Origin: G020348385 sp964538085
GTDB taxonomy: Bacteria; Acidobacteriota; Aminicenantia; Aminicenantales; Aminicenantaceae
Direction: 5' to 3'
DNA length: 64,000 nt
NCBI GenBank assembly: GCA_964538085.1
Contig: CAZIDF010000004.1
Coordinates: 62,001-126,000, forward strand
Both the position numbers and the translations under genes were made by a program. The notes beneath the pieces were generated by a model. The model was given only the letters and a program-made list of their open reading frames with translations, was not told the DNA's origin and did no database searches. Position 1 is the first letter of the stretch, and each line of letters starts with the position of its first letter. Positions 53,016 to 62,204 of the stretch are shown piece by piece.

Positions 53016-54386
53016 ATGAAGCTCAAAAAGGAAATTTTTAGACAGTACGATATTCGGGGGATCGTCGATAAAGATCTCACCCAAGAAACGGTCGAAATCC
53101 TGGGAAAGGCTATCGGAACCTATTTTCGCCAACACAACCGATCGAACGTAGCCGTCGGGAAGGACTGCCGGTTGAGTTCCCCGGAGTTTTCCGAATCGCT
53201 GATCAAAGGCCTTCTCTCGACCGGCTGCGGTATCGCCGAACTGGGAACCATCCCCACTCCGCTCTTGTATTTTGCCATTTATTACAAAAAAATAGAGGCG
53301 GGCGTCATGATCACAGGATCCCATAATCCTCCCGATTACAACGGATTCAAAATGATGTCCGGTGAGGAAACCCTGTACGGCCCCGATATCCAAGATATTT
53401 ATCGGATCGTCGAATCTGGGACATTCATACAAGCCGATCCTGGTTCAAAAAACAAATACAATATCGTTCCGGAATATTCCGATTATGTGGTTGAAAACAT
53501 ATCGCTAGACAAACCTCTCAAAGTGGTTGTGGATGCCGGGAATGGGACAGGTGGCGTGGTGGCGGTTCCCATCTTCAAGAGACTGGGATGCGATGTCATA
53601 GACCTTTTCTGTGAAATGGACGGACATTTCCCCAATCATCACCCGGATCCTACTCTTCCCGAAGCATTGGAAGTCTTAATCAAAACCGTCCGGGAATCCG
53701 GAGCGGATGCTGGCATCGCCTATGATGGAGACGCTGATCGCATCGGAGTTATCGACGACAAAGGCAATATCATGTGGGGGGATGAGCTCATGATCCTGTT
53801 CGCCCGGGATATTCTGCCAACCAATCCGGGAGCGCCGGTCATCAGCGAGGTCAAAGCATCCCAGCTTCTTTATGATGAAATAAAGAGGCTTGGGGGCCGT
53901 CCCATCATGTGGAAAACAGGGCACTCGTTGATCAAGAAAAAGATCAAGCAAGAAAAGGCGCTGATCGCAGGAGAAATGAGCGGCCATATTTTTTTCGCAG
54001 ACAGATTTTTCGGATTCGACGATGCCATCTATTCTTCGGCGAGACTGCTCGAAATCCTTTCGCGATCCGAAAGGAAACTCTCTTCCATGCTTTCCGACCT
54101 ACCCCAAACCTTTCACACCCCAGAGATCAGGATTTATGCTTCTGAAGCCGTCAAGTTTAAGCTCGTCGAAGCCGTAAAAAAAGAACTGGCCATGAAATAC
54201 CCAATCGTGGATATCGACGGCGTCCGCGCCCAATTCCCCCATGGGTGGGGGCTTGTTCGGGCTTCCAACACACAGGAAGCTCTTGTCCTGCGGTTCGAAG
54301 CAGACACCGAAAAAGAACTGAAAGCCATACAGAAAGAAGTTGAAAAAACCGTTGAAAAAGCAATCCAAAGGTTGGAAAATACTTGA
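53016..54386 (+). CDS. manB: Phosphomannomutase/phosphoglucomutase
   Basis: 456 residues of the alpha-D-phosphohexomutase family. Phosphoserine loop MITGSHNPPDYNGFK, metal loop DGDADRIG, sugar-specificity loop GEMSGHIFF and phosphate loop RASNTQEALVLRFE. Converts mannose-6-P to mannose-1-P, the substrate of ManC two genes downstream. GGAG stands about 7 nt before ATG 53016; an upstream frame to 52968 is less likely. Confidence 0.93.
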   Translation: MKLKKEIFRQYDIRGIVDKDLTQETVEILGKAIGTYFRQHNRSNVAVGKDCRLSSPEFSESLIKGLLSTGCGIAELGTIPTPLLYFAIYYKKIEAGVMITGSHNPPDYNGFKMMSGEETLYGPDIQDIYRIVESGTFIQADPGSKNKYNIVPEYSDYVVENISLDKPLKVVVDAGNGTGGVVAVPIFKRLGCDVIDLFCEMDGHFPNHHPDPTLPEALEVLIKTVRESGADAGIAYDGDADRIGVIDDKGNIMWGDELMILFARDILPTNPGAPVISEVKASQLLYDEIKRLGGRPIMWKTGHSLIKKKIKQEKALIAGEMSGHIFFADRFFGFDDAIYSSARLLEILSRSERKLSSMLSDLPQTFHTPEIRIYASEAVKFKLVEAVKKELAMKYPIVDIDGVRAQFPHGWGLVRASNTQEALVLRFEADTEKELKAIQKEVEKTVEKAIQRLENT

Positions 54387-55177
54387 GTTTTATCCAGATC
54401 GTATTATTGGGGATTATCCAGGGCCTGACCGAATTTTTTCCTGTTAGCAGTTCGGGCCATCTTGTTATTTTCCAAAACCTTTTTGGCATGAAAGAACCCC
54501 AAATATTCGTGGATGTGATGCTGCACGTGGGGACTCTCATTTCTCTTGTCGTTTATCTCCGAAAAGAGCTTTCCTCTCTGGCCAAAGGGCTTTGGCTTTT
54601 CATGAAAAAGCCAAAGCTGTATTATACGGACCCACGAATAAAACTGCTTTTCGCTCTAATTGTAGCTTCCATTCCGACAATGATCATCGGGTATTTTTTC
54701 AGCGATTTTTTCGAATCCCTGTTCGGTTCCCTTCGAATGGTCGGCCTGGCTTTGCTCCTGACCGGCTGCTACCTCTTTTTGACAAAGTTTGCAAAGGAAA
54801 AACAAAGGAATTTTCTTGGTCATCCTTTCATCATAGGCCTCCTCCAAAGTGCTGCCATTGTCCCGGGATTTTCCCGCTCCGGCTTCACCATCGGGGGAGC
54901 CATGTTTCTGGGCTGGAAAAGAGAAGAAGCGGCAAGATTTTCTTTTCTTCTTTCCCTCCCCGTCATTTTCGGGGCCGCTCTTTTTCAGTTCAGCAAGATC
55001 GATAGCGGCTCCCAACCCTGGCCGATCATCATCACAGGGGTTGCGGTTTCAGCCCTGTTCGGTTATCTTGCTCTGGCTTCATTGGTGTCTGTCATAAACA
55101 GGGGTAAATTTTATGTTATTTCCTACTACTGCTTTTTGGCCGGCATCGCAGCCATCACCTTTTCTTTCGTGATTTAA
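54383..55177 (+). CDS. uppP: Undecaprenyl-diphosphatase
   Basis: 264 residues, about seven to eight membrane helices. EFFPVSSSGHL and PGFSRSGFTIGG are the two active-site motifs of the BacA/UppP family. Recycles undecaprenyl pyrophosphate to the lipid carrier for wall and O-antigen synthesis. TTG start overlaps the manB stop. Confidence 0.94.
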   Translation: MSFIQIVLLGIIQGLTEFFPVSSSGHLVIFQNLFGMKEPQIFVDVMLHVGTLISLVVYLRKELSSLAKGLWLFMKKPKLYYTDPRIKLLFALIVASIPTMIIGYFFSDFFESLFGSLRMVGLALLLTGCYLFLTKFAKEKQRNFLGHPFIIGLLQSAAIVPGFSRSGFTIGGAMFLGWKREEAARFSFLLSLPVIFGAALFQFSKIDSGSQPWPIIITGVAVSALFGYLALASLVSVINRGKFYVISYYCFLAGIAAITFSFVI

Positions 55178-55197
55178 TTCTGCATGGAGAGGAATAA

Positions 55198-56274
55198 ATG
55201 GATATTCGGGCCGTGATCATGGCAGGCGGGGTCGGAACACGTTTTTGGCCCTTGAGTCGAAGACAAAAACCCAAACAATTCCTCCCGATCATCAGCGACA
55301 AAACAATGATCGAGGAAACTGTCCTGCGCTTGCTGCCTCTTATTTCTCCTTCACAAATCTACACCATCGCCGGTCGGTCTCAGACGGATACGATCCAAAA
55401 GATCTTGCCTCAAATTCCGGCAGGGAACCTTCTCGTCGAACCGCAGGGAAAAAACACAGCTCCATCGCTGATGCTGGCCACAGCCGCCATCTATAACCAA
55501 AATCCTGATGCTGCCGTGATCGCCCTGCCCGCCGATCATTTGATCGAGGATAGGGATCGCTTTCTAAAAAAACTGGAAGCTGCAGGCAGAACCGCCATCC
55601 AAAACGACTGCATTGTCACCTTCGGGGTTCCACCTTCCTATCCCTCCACAGGATACGGATATATCCAATTCTCTTCCCTAGAGCCAGCCAATATTTCAGG
55701 GGAAGCTTTTTTTTCTGTCGAAAAATTCAAGGAAAAGCCAGGCGCCGAACAGGCCAAGAAGTTCCTGGATGCAGGGAATTACTTCTGGAATTCTGGCATG
55801 TTCCTTTGGCAAGCCAAAACATTTCCCGATAAAATCGGACGCTATGCCCCAGATTTGCTCCCCTTTTGGAAAAAAATGGTCAAGGCCCTCAGAACAAAAC
55901 AGGAATCTCTCCTGAAATCGGCATTTGAAGACATCCCTTCCATTTCGATCGACTATGCGTTGATGGAAAAGGCCCGGCCTGTCTGGATGTGCCGAGGAGA
56001 TTTCGGCTGGTCAGATGTCGGGGCTTGGTCCTCCTTGTTTGACATATGGGAAAAAGACGTCAGAGGGAACGCCCTCCGAGGAGACTGCATTCTCCTCGAT
56101 TCCGCGGATTGTCTTGTGCACAATCCTGGCAAAATCACCGCACTTGTGGGCGTGGATAATCTTATCGTCGTCGACACAGGAGACGCCCTTCTGGTGTGCC
56201 GCAAAGATTGTGACCAAAAGGTCAAACAGGTCGTCGAGTGTTTAAAAAAAGAACAAAAAAACGAGCACCTTTGA
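55198..56274 (+). CDS. manC: Mannose-1-phosphate guanylyltransferase
   Basis: 358 residues: nucleotidyltransferase signature GGVGTRFWPLSRRQKPKQF near the N-terminus, LPADHLIED, and FKEKPG. It lacks the C-terminal isomerase (cupin) domain, so it is the single-function type. Makes GDP-mannose for surface polysaccharides, matching manB upstream. AGAGGAAT precedes the ATG. Confidence 0.94.
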   Translation: MDIRAVIMAGGVGTRFWPLSRRQKPKQFLPIISDKTMIEETVLRLLPLISPSQIYTIAGRSQTDTIQKILPQIPAGNLLVEPQGKNTAPSLMLATAAIYNQNPDAAVIALPADHLIEDRDRFLKKLEAAGRTAIQNDCIVTFGVPPSYPSTGYGYIQFSSLEPANISGEAFFSVEKFKEKPGAEQAKKFLDAGNYFWNSGMFLWQAKTFPDKIGRYAPDLLPFWKKMVKALRTKQESLLKSAFEDIPSISIDYALMEKARPVWMCRGDFGWSDVGAWSSLFDIWEKDVRGNALRGDCILLDSADCLVHNPGKITALVGVDNLIVVDTGDALLVCRKDCDQKVKQVVECLKKEQKNEHL

Positions 56275-56287
56275 CAGGAAGTGTTTG

Positions 56288-56617
56288 ATGAGGATCTGGG
56301 ACATTCCTCCAGAAAAATTATGCCGGAACCATCTTCTAGGTGAACACAGAGAACTGCACGCCATCTGGTCGATCGTGACAAAAGGCAAGAAGGGGTACGC
56401 CAATCACCCGGAAACCAAAAGATGGAGGAAAAGGTTGAAAGCCCTCTACCAGAGGCACGAAGGATTGGTCAAAGAGATGAGCCACCGAGGATACCGGCAC
56501 AAAAGTCAGCTGGATATGCGGCTGGCTTCCGGAGAGGACAAACAAACGGAATACGTGGATCATCCTGAAATTCAGAGAAATATCCTAAAAAAAAAGAAGT
56601 GTGGCTGCCAGGTATGA
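56288..56617 (+). CDS. pdg: Pyrimidine dimer DNA glycosylase/endonuclease V family protein
   Basis: 109 residues. MRIWDIPPEKLCRNHLLGEH, HAIWSIVTKGKKGYANHPE and the C-terminal KKCGCQV match the Pyr_excise family of small T4 endonuclease V-like proteins. Family members act on UV dimers; bacterial copies are mostly uncharacterised. SD-like AGGAAG precedes the ATG at 56288. Ends exactly next to the convergent aspS stop. Confidence 0.82.
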   Translation: MRIWDIPPEKLCRNHLLGEHRELHAIWSIVTKGKKGYANHPETKRWRKRLKALYQRHEGLVKEMSHRGYRHKSQLDMRLASGEDKQTEYVDHPEIQRNILKKKKCGCQV

Positions 56618-58390
56618 TCAGTTATTCCCTTTTTTTTGAAGGCCGAGCTCTTGAAGTTGCTTTTCTGAAACATCTGCGGGTGAGCCAGTCAGTAAACACA
56701 GGGAACTGGTTGTTTTGGGGAACGGGATAACATCCCTGATTGATTCTTGCCCTGCCAATAGCATCACGATACGATCGAATCCGAGGGCGATCCCTCCATG
56801 AGGGGGAGCACCGAAACGCAAAGCCTCCAAGAAAAACCCGAATTTGGCAGTGATTTCTTCCGGTTTCAAGCCCAGAATGCGGAAAATCCTATCCTGTATT
56901 GCCAGGTCATGTATCCGGATCGATCCTCCCCCGATCTCCACGCCGTTGAGAACGACATCATAGGCCTTTGCCTTGACACGCAACGGTTGATCCTCCAGGA
57001 GGTCCATATCTTCATCATGGGGCGAGGTGAAAGGATGGTGCATGGAAAACAGCCGTTTTTCATTTTCATCCCACTCGAATAGGGGAAAATCCGTCACCCA
57101 GGCAAATTTAAAAATTCCCGGATTTTTGGCCTCTTCCGGCATGAAAGCCAGGCGGAGTTCTCCCAAGATTTTGAGGGCCTTGTAGGATTCATCTGCAACC
57201 AACAGGGCCAGATCCTGATCCGAGCCATGAAGCTTTTCCCAAACCGAGATGAAATCACGCTCTTCGAGCTTCAGGCTCGACTTGAATCCGTCCTGTTTTT
57301 TTATCCAGATGATTCCTTTCCCTCCTAGTTCTTTCGCTTTTTGCCCGAGCCTATCCAGCTGGCTGCGGGATAGGCCGGTACCTTGAGGCACCAAAAAGGC
57401 TTTTAATGCCCCTCCTGAGGAAAGAACGCCTTGGATAACCGAGGAAGCCATGGTTTGGCCGAGATCGCTCAAGTCCTGCAATTCCATACCGAAGCGCAGA
57501 TCCGGCTTGTCCGTCCCGTATGTGGCCATGCTTTTTTCAAATGTGAATCGGGGAAAAGGACGGTCTATTTCCACGTCTATCAAGGCAAAAGCGGATGCCA
57601 ACATGGCTTCCACCAGACTAAACACATCCTCTTTGGAAACAAAGCTCATCTCGATATCGATCTGTGTGAATTCGGGTTGTCGGTCGGATCGCAAGTCCTC
57701 GTCCCGGAAACAACGCACGATCTGAAAGTATCGGTCGAATCCAGCCATCATCAACATCTGTTTGAAGAGCTGGGGAGATTGGGGAAGAGCAAAAAATCTT
57801 CCTTTGTACATTCGGCTGGGCACAAGGTAATCCCGTGCCCCCTCAGGAGTGGATTTTGTCAAAAAAGGTGTTTCTATCTCATAAAAGCCTTTCTGGTTTA
57901 AAAAATTCCGGACACAAAGGGCCGCCTGATGGCGGAGCCTGAAATTTCTTTGCATGGAAGGCCGCCGCAAGTCGATGTACCTGTGTTTAAACCTTAATTC
58001 TTCAGTGGCCTGCGGTGGATCTGCAACCACAAATGGGGGGACAGCAGAGGCATTCAAGAGTTTCAATTCTTTTGCCTGGACTTCGATATCGCCCGTGGGG
58101 AGCTGGGGATTGCGCATATTCTCCGCGCGAGCTCTTACGATCCCTCTTACGCCTAACACATATTCCATCCGGAGTTTTTTCGCTTTCTCTATAAGATCCT
58201 CATCCTCGGACCCCACCAGAACCTGAGCCACTCCCTGTCTGTCTCTCAAATCGATGAAAACAAGATTTCCCATGTCTCTGTGTTTATGGACCCACCCGAA
58301 AAGCGTCACCTCTTGACCCTCATTTGCGATACGCAAATCTCCGCAATAATCCGTTCTTTTCCAATCAGAGAGATGGTCATATCGCATCAT
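56618..58390 (-). CDS. aspS: Aspartyl-tRNA synthetase
   Basis: 590 residues, bacterial-type class II synthetase. N-terminal OB anticodon-binding domain (VTLFGWVHKHRDMGNLVFID), motif 2 FRDEDLRSDRQPEFTQID, the bacterial GAD insertion (about 290-420) and motif 3 GIALGFDRIVML. Whether it is discriminating or also charges tRNA-Asn cannot be told without gatCAB context. Its start overlaps the hisS stop by 4 nt. Confidence 0.96.
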   Translation of the reverse strand: MMRYDHLSDWKRTDYCGDLRIANEGQEVTLFGWVHKHRDMGNLVFIDLRDRQGVAQVLVGSEDEDLIEKAKKLRMEYVLGVRGIVRARAENMRNPQLPTGDIEVQAKELKLLNASAVPPFVVADPPQATEELRFKHRYIDLRRPSMQRNFRLRHQAALCVRNFLNQKGFYEIETPFLTKSTPEGARDYLVPSRMYKGRFFALPQSPQLFKQMLMMAGFDRYFQIVRCFRDEDLRSDRQPEFTQIDIEMSFVSKEDVFSLVEAMLASAFALIDVEIDRPFPRFTFEKSMATYGTDKPDLRFGMELQDLSDLGQTMASSVIQGVLSSGGALKAFLVPQGTGLSRSQLDRLGQKAKELGGKGIIWIKKQDGFKSSLKLEERDFISVWEKLHGSDQDLALLVADESYKALKILGELRLAFMPEEAKNPGIFKFAWVTDFPLFEWDENEKRLFSMHHPFTSPHDEDMDLLEDQPLRVKAKAYDVVLNGVEIGGGSIRIHDLAIQDRIFRILGLKPEEITAKFGFFLEALRFGAPPHGGIALGFDRIVMLLAGQESIRDVIPFPKTTSSLCLLTGSPADVSEKQLQELGLQKKGNN

Positions 58391-59646
58391 GCCGACTCCG
58401 AGATTATTTCGAGGATTTCATCCCGAGAGTGTGTTTTTTGGTCCCCCGAATCCATTTTTTTCAGCTGGTACGTTTTTTCCCGGACTTCCTCTTCGCCGAT
58501 GATCAACGTCCACGTTGCCCCAAGTTTGTCCGCCCGGGCCATCTGATTGCGCAGGCTGCGATCCTTGTATTCAATCAAACACTCCACGCCGGTTCTCCGG
58601 ATGGCCCTTGCCAGTTCCATCCCGGCTTTCCTAGCCTCTTCTCCCATAGTGACAACGTAGACAAACACGTCCGGCCTTTCCTCGAAAGGAACGAGAGAAA
58701 GCAGGCGCTCCATCCCCACGGCAAATCCGATGCCGCAGATATCGGGTCCTCCGAACTCCCTCATCATATCGTCGTATCTTCCTCCTCCCAAAATAGAATC
58801 TTGTGCACCCAGTTCTGGCGATATAATCTCGAATGCAGTTTTGGTGTAGTAATCCAAACCCCTGACCAAAAGGGGGTCAATGCGATATTTAATTTGGTAC
58901 AAATCTAGATAGGAACAAAATTGGCGGAAGTGTTCGTTACATTCTGGGCAAAGGAAGTCCATTATTTTCGGAAATTTTTGTGCGATCATCTGGCAAGACT
59001 CGACCTTGCAATCAAAAATCCTCAGCGGGTTGGTGTCTATCTTTCGCTGACAATCCGGACAAAGTTCGTTTCTGTAGCTTTCCGCCGATGCCTTCAAATC
59101 TTTATGATAGGACGGGCGGCACTCACGGCATCCTACCGAATTCACGAGTATTTCTTTATCCGTGATATGAAGGCTATCGCACAGGAAATCTGCCATTTCC
59201 ACGATCTCGGCATCGATAGCAGGATCTTTCTCTCCGAAAACTTCGATGTCGATCTGATGAAATTGCCGGTATCTTCCTTTCTGGGGTTTGTCATACCGGA
59301 ACATCGGTCCGATAAAGTAAAAACGCAGCGGTTGTGGCTGGAGATGCAACCTGTTTCCGATGATCGAACGGACGATCGATGGAGTGTATTCGGGACGCAA
59401 GGTCAGGGAACGGCCTCCTTTATCCACGAACGTGTACATCTCCTTGGTCACGATATCAGACGTCTGACCTGTTCCCTTCTCGAAAAGCTCGGTGGCTTCG
59501 AAGATCGGCGTTCTGATCTCCCTGTACCCGTACAGCTCGAAAAGCCCCTTGGCCTCGGATTCCACTTTCTGCCATTTCCTCGCTTCCTGTGGCAGGATAT
59601 CCTTCGTGCCTTTGATAGCGGCAACCTGTTTCTTTTTTGGGCTCAT
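58387..59646 (-). CDS. hisS: Histidyl-tRNA synthetase
   Basis: 419 residues. IKGTKDILPQEARKW, motif 2 RYRQFHQIDIEVFG, LVRGLDYYTKTAFE and GGRYDDMMREFGG are conserved. The C-terminal anticodon-binding domain is present. A Cys-rich stretch (about 175-240; CRECRPS, CPDCQRKI, CPECNEHF) looks like a zinc-binding insertion, found in some bacterial HisRS. Middle gene of accA-hisS-aspS with 4-nt overlaps on both sides. Confidence 0.96.
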   Translation of the reverse strand: MSPKKKQVAAIKGTKDILPQEARKWQKVESEAKGLFELYGYREIRTPIFEATELFEKGTGQTSDIVTKEMYTFVDKGGRSLTLRPEYTPSIVRSIIGNRLHLQPQPLRFYFIGPMFRYDKPQKGRYRQFHQIDIEVFGEKDPAIDAEIVEMADFLCDSLHITDKEILVNSVGCRECRPSYHKDLKASAESYRNELCPDCQRKIDTNPLRIFDCKVESCQMIAQKFPKIMDFLCPECNEHFRQFCSYLDLYQIKYRIDPLLVRGLDYYTKTAFEIISPELGAQDSILGGGRYDDMMREFGGPDICGIGFAVGMERLLSLVPFEERPDVFVYVVTMGEEARKAGMELARAIRRTGVECLIEYKDRSLRNQMARADKLGATWTLIIGEEEVREKTYQLKKMDSGDQKTHSRDEILEIISESA

Positions 59647-60599
59647 TTTTCGGTGAAAACCCCAATCTTCCGGAACTTTTGGTAGCGCTCCTCGATCCTG
59701 GTTTCTGGATTTTTTTCTTCCAGTTTCTTGAGTGCCGCATGCAGGTGTTTATTCACATTCTTGAACGTTTGTGCATAGTCAACATGGGCTCCACCCGGTG
59801 GTTCAGGAATGACCTTGTCGACGATACCGAACTCCATTAAATCCTTGGATAAAAACCTCAAATTTTCGGCGGCCAGATCCACGGCACTCTGATCCTTCCA
59901 GAGAATGGCGGCACAACCTTCTGGAGAAATCACCGAGTAAAAGGAATATTCGAGCATCAAAATGGCATCTCCCACGCCCACAGCCAGCGCACCCCCACTG
60001 CCTCCTTCCCCTATAACGACATTGATAACCGGCACCCGAAGTTTTGCTATTTCCTTTAGATTGTAGGCAATGGCTTCCGCTTGTCCTCTCTCCTCTGCCT
60101 GGATTCCGGGGTAAGCGCCGGGCGTATCGATAAGCGTAATAATCGGGAAGCCGAACTTTTCCGCAAGCTTCATCACTCTCAAGGCTTTTCTGTATCCCTC
60201 CGGGTTGGATTGGCCGAAATTTCGCGCCAATCTTTCTCTTGTGGTGCGTCCCTTTTGATGGCCGATAAAGGCCACTGTCCGCCCGTGGAAAAAACCCATG
60301 CCAGCCACAAGGGCCGGATCATCACCAGCCCTGCGATCCCCATGTAGCTCGATGAAATCGGTCGTGAAGGCTTCTATATAATCCAAGGTGTAGGGTCTTT
60401 TCGGGTGCCGGGCGATCTGAACGATATGGATAGAAGAGAGCTTGGGTATGATCCGGGTCCATTCTTCCTCGATCTTTCTTCTCAGTTCCTCGATCTTCTG
60501 CTTTTTATCCGAATCATTGGATTCCTGGACTCGGTCTAATTCTTCCTTGATGGAAACGATTCCCTTTTCCATTTGATAAAAATCTTTTTTTTCTTTCAT
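59643..60599 (-). CDS. accA: Acetyl-CoA carboxylase carboxyltransferase subunit alpha
   Basis: 318 residues. Family phrases HPKRPYTLDYIEAFTTDFIE, GFPIITLIDTPGAYPGI, EERGQAEAIAYNL and GGSGGALAVGVGD bind carboxybiotin and acetyl-CoA. Works with AccD (not here) in the first step of fatty acid synthesis. First gene of its operon, downstream of a strong terminator/promoter element. Confidence 0.95.
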   Translation of the reverse strand: MKEKKDFYQMEKGIVSIKEELDRVQESNDSDKKQKIEELRRKIEEEWTRIIPKLSSIHIVQIARHPKRPYTLDYIEAFTTDFIELHGDRRAGDDPALVAGMGFFHGRTVAFIGHQKGRTTRERLARNFGQSNPEGYRKALRVMKLAEKFGFPIITLIDTPGAYPGIQAEERGQAEAIAYNLKEIAKLRVPVINVVIGEGGSGGALAVGVGDAILMLEYSFYSVISPEGCAAILWKDQSAVDLAAENLRFLSKDLMEFGIVDKVIPEPPGGAHVDYAQTFKNVNKHLHAALKKLEEKNPETRIEERYQKFRKIGVFTEK

Positions 60600-60634
60600 G
60601 ACAAACGGCTCAGAACGTTTGAATGACCTCGATT

Positions 60635-60663
60635 ATTCTATAGAAAAAAAAGCAGGCTGGCAA
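60635..60663 (-). promoter_or_regulatory. Predicted promoter of accA-hisS-aspS
   Basis: TTGCCA (60658-60663), 17-bp spacer and TAGAAT (60635-60640) on the minus strand. The -35 is the 3' arm of the terminator hairpin and the spacer is its U-tract, the same layout as at mnmG. Confidence 0.5.
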
Positions 60664-60689
60664 GCTGACGTTTCAGCTTGCCAGCCTGT
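60644..60689 (-). terminator. Rho-independent terminator / palindromic element copy 3
   Basis: A 17-bp stem (16 Watson-Crick pairs plus one G-U) between 60652-60668 and 60673-60689 with a 4-nt loop is followed on the minus strand by eight T (60644-60651). It ends the exported-protein operon before accA. The stem contains the shared core ctgacgtttcagcttgcc. Confidence 0.85.
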
Positions 60690-60740
60690 TTCTCTAAAAC
60701 GACTTCGAGGATGCTTCCAATGCGCTGGATTTCTCAGGAA

Positions 60741-61457
60741 TTATCGAAGAGGCACCCCGACCATTGTTCGCACGATTTTGAGGCTCTGGGAGGAAATGTC
60801 CAGTCCGACAAGGACCCCTTCTTCATCGGTCACGATCTCGATCTCTGTCGGTCCCAGGTGAAGAAGGAGATGACAGGGGAAATCCTGTTTTGGCTCTAAG
60901 GTGGCAGAAACTTCCATTTGAGGGATGATATAAGCAGAAATATTTGTCGTATCCTGAAGATGGCAAAGATATTTTTTTGTCAACACCATATACGGGGAAA
61001 ACATGGGATTGGGCAAAAGAAAGGCGTCTCTTTTAATTTCAGCCCTGTCCGTTCGTTCTTGACCCGCTATCATTTGGGTGTTTTCCACCATCCCTTCTTT
61101 TAAAACACTCTGGATATCTTGGATCACACCGCTGACTCGCCCCTTGAAAAGATAATTTTCAGGAATGAAGCTTTTGTCCAGGCAGATAACCAGCCTCTCT
61201 ATCTCGATGGCAATGGGCTTGGTCATTCGCCCCCTCACCGTTAAGGTGTATCCTGTATCGTCTTCTTCCCAAGAATATTCTTCATATCCCACTTGCTCCT
61301 GCATAAAATAGATGGAAAGGGTCCCTGTCTCAGTAGTCCGGGCAAAATTCCCGCCAGAGGGAGATGGGGAAAAAGCGGACAGCAGAAGAATAATGCACAA
61401 GACCGCGCTTGTTCGAATTGTTTTACTATTCCACGACAACAGCCGTTCCGTACGCAA
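60741..61457 (-). CDS. Exported protein of unknown function
   Basis: 238 residues. N-terminal hydrophobic signal (VLCIILLLSAF), then beta-rich sequence such as TGTLSIYFMQEQVGYEEYSW and YTLTVRGRM. It resembles secreted proteins that read like lipid or LPS carriers, but I cannot name a family. The frame starts with TTG at 61457 inside the ybjQ-like gene; another TTG at 61439 is possible. Last gene of the second sigma-factor operon. Confidence 0.65.
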   Translation of the reverse strand: MRTERLLSWNSKTIRTSAVLCIILLLSAFSPSPSGGNFARTTETGTLSIYFMQEQVGYEEYSWEEDDTGYTLTVRGRMTKPIAIEIERLVICLDKSFIPENYLFKGRVSGVIQDIQSVLKEGMVENTQMIAGQERTDRAEIKRDAFLLPNPMFSPYMVLTKKYLCHLQDTTNISAYIIPQMEVSATLEPKQDFPCHLLLHLGPTEIEIVTDEEGVLVGLDISSQSLKIVRTMVGVPLR

Positions 61458-61740
61458 GGATTTCTGAAGCGCTCTGCATGATCATCGATGTGCTGAACCG
61501 GACATTGATGACGGCATTGGCGCCCATCCCTTTCGCATTTTCAGCCATCCGGTCCAAAGCCTGTTCGCGGGATTCGGCCATCATCTTGGTGTAATCACGA
61601 ATCTCCCCTCCGACAATATTCTTGAGGGCTGCAGAGATGTCGCGTCCGATATGGCGGGCCCGGATGGTATTTCCTCGACACAGCCCCAACGTTTTTTTTA
61701 TGGTTTTTCCCGTGACAAAATCACTCGTGACAAGTATCAT
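61426..61740 (-). CDS. YbjQ/UPF0145-family protein
   Basis: 104 residues. ILVTSDFVTGKTIKKTLGL, GGEIRDYTKMMAESREQALD and GANAVINVRFSTS are the family signature. Members form small pentameric complexes and some bind metal; cellular role unclear. Overlaps the anti-sigma gene by 4 nt and the exported-protein gene by about 30 nt. Confidence 0.88.
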   Translation of the reverse strand: MILVTSDFVTGKTIKKTLGLCRGNTIRARHIGRDISAALKNIVGGEIRDYTKMMAESREQALDRMAENAKGMGANAVINVRFSTSMIMQSASEILAYGTAVVVE

Positions 61741-62183
61741 TTTTCAACCTCCTTGTATCTTTCCCTCTTGTAGACAAAGATCTGTTCTCTGAGAAGGGAC
61801 ACCAACAGGACGACCACCCCACCCAAAACGGCGAGGATTCCGATCTTAAGCAGCAGCGGAGTGGAGGTATCCTGGATGATTCCTTCCAGGACTTTATAGC
61901 CACCAAAAAACAATAAAATCATACCACCGATCGAAAGAAGAATCCACCCGATCCTGCGTTCCAGACGATTATAGACCGTATTCCAGTAAACCTGCCACAT
62001 TTCTTTTTGAGGTTTTTTTAATTGCATTTTTCCCATCACCTCCTCGAATTTTCCCATTTCTTCAAACTCTTTTTGGCATTCGTTGCAAACCTTCAGGTGT
62101 TCATCCACGACCCGTTTGTCCTTATCGTTCAACTCCCCATCATGATAGGAAGAAATGAGCTCTTTTATTTTATTATGATCCAT
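61737..62183 (-). CDS. Zinc-finger (zf-HC2) anti-sigma factor-like membrane protein
   Basis: 148 residues. N-terminal zinc-finger region ISSYHDGELNDKD then VDEHLKVCNECQKEF, giving the HxxxCxxC motif. Two membrane helices follow (about 79-96 and 112-130) with a basic tail. Likely regulator of the ECF sigma factor 21 bp upstream. Confidence 0.82.
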   Translation of the reverse strand: MDHNKIKELISSYHDGELNDKDKRVVDEHLKVCNECQKEFEEMGKFEEVMGKMQLKKPQKEMWQVYWNTVYNRLERRIGWILLSIGGMILLFFGGYKVLEGIIQDTSTPLLLKIGILAVLGGVVVLLVSLLREQIFVYKRERYKEVEK

Positions 62184-62204
62184 GAATATCTCCTCATTTG
62201 ACCT

